NCBI RefSeq assembly: GCF_003014695.1
Contig: NZ_PYAS01000006.1
Span: 372,001-436,000 of the forward strand
From: Dyadobacter jiangsuensis
GTDB taxonomy: Bacteria > Bacteroidota > Bacteroidia > Cytophagales > Spirosomataceae
Direction of reading: 5' to 3'
DNA: 64,000 nt
In this document: positions 53,200-60,745 of the stretch, one piece after another
How positions within the stretch are numbered: the first letter of the stretch is position 1
Layout: every line of letters starts with the position of its first letter
Program-made: the position numbers and the translations under genes
The notes under the pieces: generated by a model
Database searches by the model: none
Told to the model about the DNA's origin: nothing
The model's input: the letters and a program-made list of their open reading frames with translations, nothing else

Positions 53200-55560
53200 T
53201 TATTCAGATTTCAACGACTTCACCGGGTTCATCAGTGCCGCTTTAATCGCCTGGAAGCTGACCGTGAATAGCGCGATCAACAGGGCGGCCACACCCGCGA
53301 CGGCGAAATACCACCACTCCATTTCGATCCGGAAGGCGTACTTTTCAAGCCAGCCCGTCAGGAAATACCAGGCAACGGGGAATGCGATGATTGCCGCAAT
53401 GCCCACCAGTTTCAGGAAGTCGGCCGACAGCATTCCTACCAGGTTGGAGACACTGGCGCCCAGAACCTTCCGAACCCCGATTTCCTTGGTTCGCTGCTCG
53501 GCGGTAAATGCAGCCAGACCGAATAAGCCAAGGCACGATATGAAAATGGCCAGGAATGCAAAGTAATTAGAGAGTTTGCCGACAACCATTTCGGCTTTGT
53601 AGAGATTACCGAATTCTTCGTCCGCAAAATGGTATTTGAAAGGTACACCGGAATTATAGCGCCGGAAAACCCTTTCCAGACTTTCAATGGCTTGCTTCGT
53701 CTTGCCTGCCTCCGCACGCACTAATCCTGAGCCCCATGCCTCTTTTTTAGGTTGGAGACTGATAATCAGTGGCTCAATCGCCACGTGCAGCGAGCCGATG
53801 TGAAAGTCTTTCATCAACCCGATAATCTTGCCTTTCTTACCCCACATCGTCAGTTCCTTACCTACCGGGTCTTTATAGCCGATCTTCTTCGCGGCGGCTT
53901 CATTGACCAGGTAATTAGAAGTATCGGTCCCGAATGAAGGGCTGAAATCCCGGCCATCCAGGAGCTTGATCCCCATTGTTTCTATAAAATTGAAACCAAC
54001 CGGGTTCACATTGAAAAGCAGCTGCTTCGTGGTATCCTTTCCGGGCCAGCGCACCCCCATCGTAGAACTTCCGTAAGCGAGCGGACTCGCCTGCGACCGC
54101 GCTACCGACTTGATACCCGGCTCAGTCTCCAATGCCTGCTTGAATGCATCGAAGTTAGTACTCATGGTATTTTCAATATCGGGGATATAGAGCAGGTTTT
54201 CCTGACTGAAACCAAGGTTTTTATGCTGGATAAAATCAATTTGCCGGTAAATGACAATCATCGAGAGAATCAGCAGAATTGACAATCCGAACTGAAACAC
54301 GACCAGTCCCTGCCGGAAGTAGGTAGCATTGGGCTTGAATTTCAATGCACCCTTCAAAATCGTAACCGGGTTCAGCGACGACATAAACAACGCGGGGTAG
54401 CTGCCGGCGACCAGACCGGTAATTAATGTTAGCGCTAAAAGCAGTAACAGGAAAGCCGGATCCAGAAAATCGAGCGAAAGCTGCTTTTCGGTCAGCGAGT
54501 TGAAGCCCGGCAGCAATACCAGCACGATCGCTATCGCAACCACCAGCGCAAGCAGCGTAATGAGGATCGATTCCCCCATAAACTGCCCGATCAGGCTTGT
54601 TTTGTAAGCGCCCACCACCTTCCGCAAACCAACCTCTTTCGCGCGTTTCACCGAGCGGGCGGTGGCGAGGTTCATGAAGTTGATACAGGCGATAATCAGG
54701 ATAAATATTGCCACGATTGTAAACATCCGCACGTAGTCGATACGTCCGCCATTCTGCTTGCCTGCTTCCCAGTTCGAATAGAGGTATGATTCCCCGTAAT
54801 TGATCAGGAACAGGTCGACGTTACTGTCCTTATTTTTGGTTTTGACATAACCTTTGATCTTCGCATTTACCTTGTCGATATCCGCATTCTTAGCCAGTAA
54901 TACCGCACAGCGCGGGCCATTGTTGCCCCATTCCTTCGACCATGGCGCGCCTTTCTGCCACCTGTCGTAGCTCATCATGAAATCAAATTTCATAGATGAA
55001 TAGCGAGGGATCTCTTCCAGTACGCCGGTAACGACCACATCGTCCTTGTTATCGACGCGCATAGCCTTTCCGATCGGGTCTTGTCCTTTGAAATACTTGT
55101 CGGCCAGTTTTTGGGAAATTACAATGCCGTCGGGACGCTTCAGGGCTGTGCGGGCATCGCCTTGTTTCAGTTTAAACGAAAACATCGTCAGGAAGTCTCC
55201 CTGCACATAGCGGCCCTTTTCATTGTCATACACATTGCCGACCTTCAAAACAGGCGATTGTTCCCAAAGCACCTGGCTGGCTTTTTCGATCTCCGGAATA
55301 TCCTTCACGATATTCTCGGCCAGAATGCCGGGAGTAGCCGCAAAAGTGTTGATCTCCCCAGAGTAATGCTGGTTTTCCATAACCGAATAAAGCCGGGCAT
55401 CGTTTTCATGGAAGCGGTCCATTTTAATCTCGTCCTGCACCCACAGCATGATCAGCAAACTGCAAGCCATCCCCAGCGCCAGCCCCAGGATGTTAATCGA
55501 ACTGAACATCTTGTTTTTCAACAAATTCCGCCAGGCGATTTTCAGATAATTTCTAAGCAT
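53200..55560 (-). CDS. ABC transporter permease P18, MacB/FtsX family
   Basis: 786 residues, the shortest member. Sister of P6 (TPGILA near 80, KTKNKDSN before TM2). The first coupling motif is VKRAKEVGLRKVVGAYK, the second TKEIGVRKVLGASVS. The end is NPVKSLKSE. Its 82-base upstream region has neither a dyad nor a TGGYRY element nor a hairpin, unlike other unit heads. The toxin-antitoxin pair at 55643-56285 lies between it and P19 on the other strand. P18-P16 therefore may originally have been co-transcribed with P19 and been separated by that pair. Confidence 0.93.
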   Translation of the reverse strand: MLRNYLKIAWRNLLKNKMFSSINILGLALGMACSLLIMLWVQDEIKMDRFHENDARLYSVMENQHYSGEINTFAATPGILAENIVKDIPEIEKASQVLWEQSPVLKVGNVYDNEKGRYVQGDFLTMFSFKLKQGDARTALKRPDGIVISQKLADKYFKGQDPIGKAMRVDNKDDVVVTGVLEEIPRYSSMKFDFMMSYDRWQKGAPWSKEWGNNGPRCAVLLAKNADIDKVNAKIKGYVKTKNKDSNVDLFLINYGESYLYSNWEAGKQNGGRIDYVRMFTIVAIFILIIACINFMNLATARSVKRAKEVGLRKVVGAYKTSLIGQFMGESILITLLALVVAIAIVLVLLPGFNSLTEKQLSLDFLDPAFLLLLLALTLITGLVAGSYPALFMSSLNPVTILKGALKFKPNATYFRQGLVVFQFGLSILLILSMIVIYRQIDFIQHKNLGFSQENLLYIPDIENTMSTNFDAFKQALETEPGIKSVARSQASPLAYGSSTMGVRWPGKDTTKQLLFNVNPVGFNFIETMGIKLLDGRDFSPSFGTDTSNYLVNEAAAKKIGYKDPVGKELTMWGKKGKIIGLMKDFHIGSLHVAIEPLIISLQPKKEAWGSGLVRAEAGKTKQAIESLERVFRRYNSGVPFKYHFADEEFGNLYKAEMVVGKLSNYFAFLAIFISCLGLFGLAAFTAEQRTKEIGVRKVLGASVSNLVGMLSADFLKLVGIAAIIAFPVAWYFLTGWLEKYAFRIEMEWWYFAVAGVAALLIALFTVSFQAIKAALMNPVKSLKSE

Positions 55561-55612
55561 ACCGTTTGTTCATTGGTGGTGGAATAAATAGGATGTGCAA
55601 TATGTTATTGGA

Positions 55613-55620
55613 TATATTTG
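55613..55620 (+). promoter_or_regulatory. -7 element of the PIN toxin-antitoxin pair
   Basis: TATATTTG matches TAnnTTTG, 22 bases before the antitoxin ATG. I see no convincing -33 TTTG at the right distance. Confidence 0.4.
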
Positions 55621-55642
55621 ATTGTCTGTAAATACAAATGCA

Positions 55643-55882
55643 ATGGAACTAGTGAAAAAAGTAATTGTCCCGACGAGTACAACCTTCACTTTGACGCTTC
55701 CCAAAGAGATGATCGGGAAGGAAATTGAAGTTGTTGCTTCCGAAGTAAAAGCCCCCCGCATACTATCCGAACTTGAAAAGCAGCAACGCATGGAAGCCAT
55801 CGAGGCTATTTTCAAGGATAGTCGTGTGGACCTCAGGAACTTCAAATTTGACCGCGACGAAGCGAATAACTATGGCGACTAA
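55643..55882 (+). CDS. Putative antitoxin of a PIN toxin
   Basis: 79 residues from the ATG at 55643; an upstream in-frame ATG at 55622 overlaps the -7 region and is less likely. The N-terminus (VIVPTSTTFTLTLPKEMIGKEIEVVA) has a swapped-hairpin AbrB-like look. The C-terminus is charged (FKFDRDEANNYGD). It overlaps the toxin start by 11 bases, indicating translational coupling. The antitoxin role is inferred from that overlap and from its size. Confidence 0.72.
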   Translation: MELVKKVIVPTSTTFTLTLPKEMIGKEIEVVASEVKAPRILSELEKQQRMEAIEAIFKDSRVDLRNFKFDRDEANNYGD

Positions 55883-56285
55883 TATTGCGCTTGACACCAA
55901 TGTTCTACTATATCTGTACGACGCAAATGATCATACTAAAAGACGTGTGAGTGAAGGTATTGTCGCTTCCAATCCGATTATCAGCACACAGGTTATCTCC
56001 GAATTCATTAATGTTACAAAACGGGCGCTAAAACTTCCAAAACAGGAAATTCTGTACAAATGCAACCTCGTTTTCGACCGCTGTCAGATCATTTCAGTTG
56101 ATCAGGAAATCCTTGATCATTCGTATTATCTTCTAAAAAAATATGATTTTCAGATTTTCGACAGCATCATTATATCTTCTACACTAGCAGCCGGTTGCAA
56201 CACACTGTACTCGGAGGACTTGCAACACAACCAACTCGTCGAAGGGAAACTCACCATCATCAACCCCTTTCTCAACCTTCAATAA
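55872..56285 (+). CDS. PIN-domain toxin, VapC-like
   Basis: 137 residues from the ATG at 55872, which gives the standard MATNIALDTNVLLYLYD start; the longer frame is out-of-register antitoxin sequence. Metal-site acids are ALDTN (Asp8), QVISEFINV (Glu near 44), FQIFDSIIIS (Asp near 97) and LYSEDLQ (Glu/Asp near 116-117). It lies on the plus strand and ends one base before the P19 stop codon on the opposite strand, so the two transcripts converge with no terminator between. Confidence 0.85.
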   Translation: MATNIALDTNVLLYLYDANDHTKRRVSEGIVASNPIISTQVISEFINVTKRALKLPKQEILYKCNLVFDRCQIISVDQEILDHSYYLLKKYDFQIFDSIIISSTLAAGCNTLYSEDLQHNQLVEGKLTIINPFLNLQ

Positions 56286-56286
56286 C

Positions 56287-58719
56287 CTACTCCGACTTCA
56301 ACGACCTCACCGGGTTCATCAACGCAGCTTTGACACTTTGGAAACTGACCGTAAGCAATGCAATCACGATTGCCAGCAACCCGGCAGCTGCAAACATCCA
56401 CCAGGCGAGATCGACGTGGTAGGCGAAATCACTTAACCAATGATTCATACCAAACCAGGCAATCGGGCTGCCAATGACGATCGCGATAATGATCAACTTA
56501 ATAAATTCTTTGGATAGCAGGGCCACGATGTTGACCACACTCGCGCCAAGTACTTTACGGACGCCGATTTCCTTCGTGCGGCGCTCGGCGGTGAATGCCG
56601 ATAGCCCGAATAGCCCAAGGCAGCCAATGATAATCGAAATGGCGGCAAAGGTGATGAATATCTGCCCTACCCGCTGCTCGCTGCGGTAAACGTTGTCGAA
56701 ATCCTGGTCCATGAACCGGTAGTTGAATGGTTGACCGGGCGCCATTTTCTTCCACAATGCCTCCACCTGCGCCACGGTTTGCGGGGCGTCGCCACCCTTC
56801 ATGCGAAACACGACCGACCCTGAGCTCTTGTAAAGAATCAGACTCAATGCACCGATATTTCTTCTCAGCGATTCAAAATGAAAGTTTTTCACCACTCCGA
56901 TAATCGTATAGTCAACTCGTTTCGTCAATGCAGCATCTTCATAACCGAATATCTTTTTACCGATCGGATCTCCTTCGCCAAGCACTTTCGCAGCGGCTTC
57001 GTTGATGACGATGCCCGTAGAATCGGATGGAAATGCTTCGTCGAAAGCACGTCCGCTGGCCATTTGCAGCCCCATTGTTTTCACAAAATCATAATCCACC
57101 GACCACTTCTGCATATTAAGGCCCTTGTCCTGCTGCATTTGCCCAACCGGAAAAAAAGTGTGATCGGTGCGAGAGGAAGGCGTAGGCAGGAAGCTGGAAA
57201 CCGTGGCGCTCTCCACGTTCGGAAGTGCCAAAACCTGCTCTTTGAATGCTTTTACCTGATTGTTCAGCGCATAGGCATCGTTCACGATCAGCATTTGATC
57301 CTTATTAAAGCCGAGTTTCTTGGTTTGAATGTAGTTGAGCTGCCGGTAAATGACACCCGTGCCGACGATCAGCATCACCGAAATCACAAATTGGAATACC
57401 ACCAATGCGTTGCGCAGGTAACCACTCCCTTTACCTTCCAGCTCAATCGTATTTTTCAGGACTTTCAACGGCTGAAATGCCGACAGGAAGAATGCCGGAT
57501 AGCTACCGGCCATCACGCCGACTATGCCACCCGTAAGCAGCAACACCGACCAAAACCACACGTTTGTAATCGGAAACTGGATTTGCTTGCTCGCCAGATT
57601 GTTGAACAACGGCAGTGCGAGATAGGCTACGAGGATCGCGAGTGCAAGCGAAAAGAAGCTCAGCATTACCGATTCTGTAAGAAACTGACTCACCAGGGAC
57701 GATCGCTCCGAACCTAATGCTTTGCGCACCCCTACTTCTTTCGCCCGATTGGCCGAGCGTGCCGTCGCGAGGTTCATGAAGTTGACGCAGGCAATGGAAA
57801 GCAGGAAAATCGCTACTACTCCAAAAATATACACGTACTGGATATTGCCATTCGCATTAATCTCCGCCGTGCGGTCCGAATGCAAGTGGATATCCGTAAG
57901 CGGCATGAGCGTATAAACCAGGTAATTGCCCGTTTTCCGGACTTCGTCCAGCGTCGCTCCCATGAAGCTCTTAATCCACTTGGAAGTGTATTTCTGCAAA
58001 ACAGTTTCAAAATTCGCCTCAAACTGTTTTGCATCTACGCCCTCCCGAAAGAGGATATAGGTATTGAAATTATGGCTACCCCATGCATTTTGCCGACTTT
58101 CGTCAGTCGAGCTCATGGAAAGCAGCATATTCAGGTCACGCATATGCGACTGTGCGGGAATGTCGCGCATGACACCGGTAACTGTATACGTCGTACTATT
58201 ATCCACCTTCAAAGCCTTGCCCATCGGGTTGGCGTCACCGAAGTACTTTTTAGCGTCCGTTTCCGAAATCACCACGGTTTGCGGGTTGCTCAATGCGGTA
58301 TTCGGGTCGCCTTGCAGCATGGGGACCGAGAATACCTTGAAGAATGTCGAGTCCGCGTAGAAAACATGATCCTCTTTCAAGTTATCGGCCGCATCCGCAC
58401 GCCGTACCAGCTGACTGCCATTCTCCCGCAGCCGTACCACCTGTTCGATCTGAGGGTAATCCTTTTTTAATGTGAATGCCAAAGGATCGGGCGCCACAGC
58501 GAGCGCCATATCTGCACCGCCGAAACGGATATCTGCATTGATCCGGTAAATACGGTCGGCGTTCGCAAACGAGCGGTCATAACTCAGCTCATCCACCACA
58601 TAAAGCGTAATGAGCAGGCAACTTGCCAGCCCAAGCGACAAACCGAATATGTTCAGAAACGTGTAAAACTTGTGTTTACGCAGATTCCGCCAGGCAATTT
58701 TCAGATAGTTTTTCAGCAT
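56287..58719 (-). CDS. ABC transporter permease P19, MacB/FtsX family
   Basis: 810 residues. Sister of P9. TM1 is LASCLLITLYVVDELSYDRS. Coupling motifs are ANRAKEVGVRKALGSER and TKEIGVRKVLGASVV. The end is NPVRSLKSE. It is the permease nearest the ATPase and adaptor genes and follows the secreted-protein gene by only 12 bases, so those two are surely co-transcribed. Given this position, P19 is the best candidate for the founding permease of the machine (inference). Confidence 0.93.
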   Translation of the reverse strand: MLKNYLKIAWRNLRKHKFYTFLNIFGLSLGLASCLLITLYVVDELSYDRSFANADRIYRINADIRFGGADMALAVAPDPLAFTLKKDYPQIEQVVRLRENGSQLVRRADAADNLKEDHVFYADSTFFKVFSVPMLQGDPNTALSNPQTVVISETDAKKYFGDANPMGKALKVDNSTTYTVTGVMRDIPAQSHMRDLNMLLSMSSTDESRQNAWGSHNFNTYILFREGVDAKQFEANFETVLQKYTSKWIKSFMGATLDEVRKTGNYLVYTLMPLTDIHLHSDRTAEINANGNIQYVYIFGVVAIFLLSIACVNFMNLATARSANRAKEVGVRKALGSERSSLVSQFLTESVMLSFFSLALAILVAYLALPLFNNLASKQIQFPITNVWFWSVLLLTGGIVGVMAGSYPAFFLSAFQPLKVLKNTIELEGKGSGYLRNALVVFQFVISVMLIVGTGVIYRQLNYIQTKKLGFNKDQMLIVNDAYALNNQVKAFKEQVLALPNVESATVSSFLPTPSSRTDHTFFPVGQMQQDKGLNMQKWSVDYDFVKTMGLQMASGRAFDEAFPSDSTGIVINEAAAKVLGEGDPIGKKIFGYEDAALTKRVDYTIIGVVKNFHFESLRRNIGALSLILYKSSGSVVFRMKGGDAPQTVAQVEALWKKMAPGQPFNYRFMDQDFDNVYRSEQRVGQIFITFAAISIIIGCLGLFGLSAFTAERRTKEIGVRKVLGASVVNIVALLSKEFIKLIIIAIVIGSPIAWFGMNHWLSDFAYHVDLAWWMFAAAGLLAIVIALLTVSFQSVKAALMNPVRSLKSE

Positions 58720-58731
58720 TACTTCAATCTT

Positions 58732-59406
58732 TTACATTTCCATGCCGTTTCCCGGCAGGCCCATTTCACTTTCAAAATTTTCGATGATCCGCTGCCGTTC
58801 TTTCTCCGATTTCTCGGCGGCATTCACGGTCTTTTCGTAGATATACTCGTCGCCATCCTTCATGAACCGGTATTTGATAAACATTTCGCCGGTTTCGGAA
58901 TTGTAGCGTACATGCTTGGAGAAGTCTTTCGGATGTTTCGAAGCCGGTTCTTTGATAAACCCTTTCCCTGACGACACCATTTCGGCATTCATTTCATTAG
59001 AAGAGAATACCATTTTTTCCGGACTTTCATCGGAGGCGTCATCATCCGACCATTCGTCAGCCGACGGTTTAGGTGCGGCGGGCGGTACCGGCGGCTTTGG
59101 TTTGTGTTTCTGGCGTGTCGCTACGGCCACGGATTCCTTACAAACGCCTTTGGGAGCCGGCAAATCCAGATTTCCTTCGGCGATCGAAGACAATACCTTG
59201 TCGCGCAACGCCTCGCGATCCTCCTGGCTCATGCCCTCCACATCGAACGTTTTGTCGATATCAACTTCTTTGCCGTCCAAAGTTCCGGATACTTTAATCG
59301 ACAGCTTTTTGCCGTCGTCGTCGATACTTCTGCTCAGGTGAGCCCTTTTCTGGGCAATGGCCAGCGTACTTACGCCGGCCAACAGGATGGTTAGGATTTT
59401 TTTCAT
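58732..59406 (-). CDS. Secreted protein of unknown function, co-transcribed with P19
   Basis: 224 residues from the ATG at 59406, which opens the signal peptide MKKILTILLAGVSTLAIAQ; the frame is open 18 codons further but without a signal. An N-terminal charged domain (about 20-95) contains GTLDGKEVDIDKTFDVEG and EDREALRDKVLSSI. A Lys/Pro-rich linker follows (HKPKPPVPPAAPKP, about 120-133), then an acidic patch (DEWSDDDASDESPE). The C-terminal helix is basic-acidic (EKSEKERQRIIENFESE). I do not recognise a family. Its place between the ATPase gene and P19 suggests a periplasmic accessory or substrate of this transporter. Confidence 0.75.
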   Translation of the reverse strand: MKKILTILLAGVSTLAIAQKRAHLSRSIDDDGKKLSIKVSGTLDGKEVDIDKTFDVEGMSQEDREALRDKVLSSIAEGNLDLPAPKGVCKESVAVATRQKHKPKPPVPPAAPKPSADEWSDDDASDESPEKMVFSSNEMNAEMVSSGKGFIKEPASKHPKDFSKHVRYNSETGEMFIKYRFMKDGDEYIYEKTVNAAEKSEKERQRIIENFESEMGLPGNGMEM

Positions 59407-59541
59407 GGTTAGATTTGGCATATTGTTCAAACTAGCTTTGGCACCATACAGGAGCCCCACACTGCATTCCAGGAGGCATTTACCCCCTCATCAAATGTTC
59501 CTGCTATGAAGCCGCGCTAGTCGTCAATAGCCGGAGGATTT

Positions 59542-60219
59542 CTAAACATGTATTTTCTCGGTCACGATTTTACCGTCGAACAGGTTCACTACCCGGTGTG
59601 CAAAGCCGGCATCGTAAGGCGAGTGCGTTACCATCAGGATTGTCGTTCCGGCTCCGTTCAATTGGCTCAGCAGGTTCATTACCTCTTCTCCGTTTTTGGA
59701 ATCGAGGTTACCCGTCGGCTCATCGGCCAGTATTGTCTTGGGAGTAGCTACCACGGCGCGGGCAATGGCGGTACGCTGCTGCTGACCACCCGATAGCTGC
59801 TGCGGGAAGTGGTTGCGGCGGTGCATCATGTTCATGCGGGTAAGCGCGGCCTCCACTTTCTCCTTGCGTTCTGCCGGAGGTGTTTTGAGGTACAGCAATG
59901 GCAGCTCCACGTTTTCATACACCGTCAGCTCGTCGATCAGGTTAAAGCTCTGGAACACGAAACCGATATTCCCCTTGCGGATCTGTGCGCGCTGGCGCTC
60001 CGACATTTTTGCTACCTCCGTGCCGTAAAATTCATACGACCCCTCGCTCGGATTATCGAGCAATCCCAGAATGTTCAGCAAGGTCGATTTCCCGCAACCG
60101 GATGGGCCCATGATGGCTACAAACTCGCCATCCTTAATTTCCAGGTCGATGCCGTTGAGGGCAGTTGTTTCTACTTCTTCGGTAGAAAACACCTTGTGCA
60201 TGTTGTTAATCTTGATCAT
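59542..60219 (-). CDS. ABC transporter ATPase, MacB/LolD type (only ATPase of the array)
   Basis: 225 residues, normal for a LolD/FtsE-type subunit. All motifs are intact: Walker A GPSGCGKST (about 38-46), Q-loop FQSFNL, signature LSGGQQQR, Walker B ILADEP followed by TGNLD, and the H-loop His in MVTHSPYD. It would dimerise on the cytoplasmic coupling helices of the FtsX-type permeases. It has no fused permease. It lies 135 bases above the secreted-protein gene and is downstream of the adaptor gene, from which it is separated by an R1 hairpin whose loop holds a four-helix-bundle gene. That one ATPase serves 19 permeases is inferred from the window alone. Confidence 0.93.
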   Translation of the reverse strand: MIKINNMHKVFSTEEVETTALNGIDLEIKDGEFVAIMGPSGCGKSTLLNILGLLDNPSEGSYEFYGTEVAKMSERQRAQIRKGNIGFVFQSFNLIDELTVYENVELPLLYLKTPPAERKEKVEAALTRMNMMHRRNHFPQQLSGGQQQRTAIARAVVATPKTILADEPTGNLDSKNGEEVMNLLSQLNGAGTTILMVTHSPYDAGFAHRVVNLFDGKIVTEKIHV

Positions 60220-60234
60220 TTTGTTTTAAAGGCT

Positions 60235-60742
60235 TGGAGGAAAGGGAGGAAGGAGGAAGGGGAAAATGGTTATTATTGCCCTTATCTTTCATCAATCCTG
60301 TTAGTTATGTCAAAAGTTGAAAAATTTGAAGATTTAAAAATTTGGCAGGATGGAATCAATTTATCCATCCATGTTTATCAGACGCTTGGCACCTGCCGTG
60401 ATTTTAGTTTCAAAGATCAGATGTGCCGCGCCGCGGTATCTGTTCCATCTAATATTGCTGAGGGTTTCGAGCGTCATTCGAACAAAGAGTTTATACGTTT
60501 CTTAAGAATTGCAAAAGGATCTTCTGGTGAACTAAGAACCCAAATTTACATCGCCATGGGAACAGGCCTGATAACCGAGGAAAAAGGAACAGAACTAATC
60601 TCCAAAAGCCGCCTCCTATCTGCAATGATCCAAAACCTGATCAAAACAAGAGAAACAAACTTCTAACCACACTCATACTCACCGTTCCTCCCCTTCCTCC
60701 ATCATCCCTTTCCTCCCTTTCCTCCATCCTCCCTTTCCTCCC
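60235..60742. repeat. Expanded R1 inverted repeat enclosing the four-helix-bundle gene
   Basis: The purine arm is 60235-60262 and the pyrimidine arm 60685-60742, built of the same GGAGGAAAGGGAGGA-type units as the inter-permease R1 copies. Instead of a 4-20-base loop, about 420 bases including a complete gene lie between the arms. The right arm ends just before the adaptor stop codon (60746), the same placement as in other R1 copies. Confidence 0.75.
60307..60666 (+). CDS. Four-helix-bundle protein, S23 / 23S rRNA intervening-sequence family
   Basis: 119 residues from the ATG at 60307; the open frame extends upstream through the ATPase gene but without a plausible start. KFEDLKIWQDGINLSIHVYQT, FKDQMCRAAVSVPSNIAEGFER and GSSGELRTQIYIAMGTGLI are the family hallmarks (IWQ; SIxxNIAEG; ELxTQ). 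Known members are encoded in 23S rRNA intervening sequences or stand alone; the diversity-generating retroelement protein Avd has the same fold. The plus-strand orientation is opposite to the transporter genes on both sides. The gene lies entirely inside the loop of an R1 inverted repeat. Confidence 0.9.
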   Translation: MSKVEKFEDLKIWQDGINLSIHVYQTLGTCRDFSFKDQMCRAAVSVPSNIAEGFERHSNKEFIRFLRIAKGSSGELRTQIYIAMGTGLITEEKGTELISKSRLLSAMIQNLIKTRETNF

Positions 60743-60745
60743 TAA

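Noticed and set aside
59441..59446. TGGTGC upstream of the secreted-protein gene as another sigma-54-like promoter
   Set aside because: There is no T at the -12 position, no dyad upstream, and it lies only about 40 bases from the start, outside the 52-62 range of the other six.
1517..60742. R1 purine/pyrimidine repeats as a CRISPR array
   Set aside because: The copies are single, kilobases apart, inverted in structure and lie between genes. There are no regularly spaced repeats with unique spacers and no cas genes.
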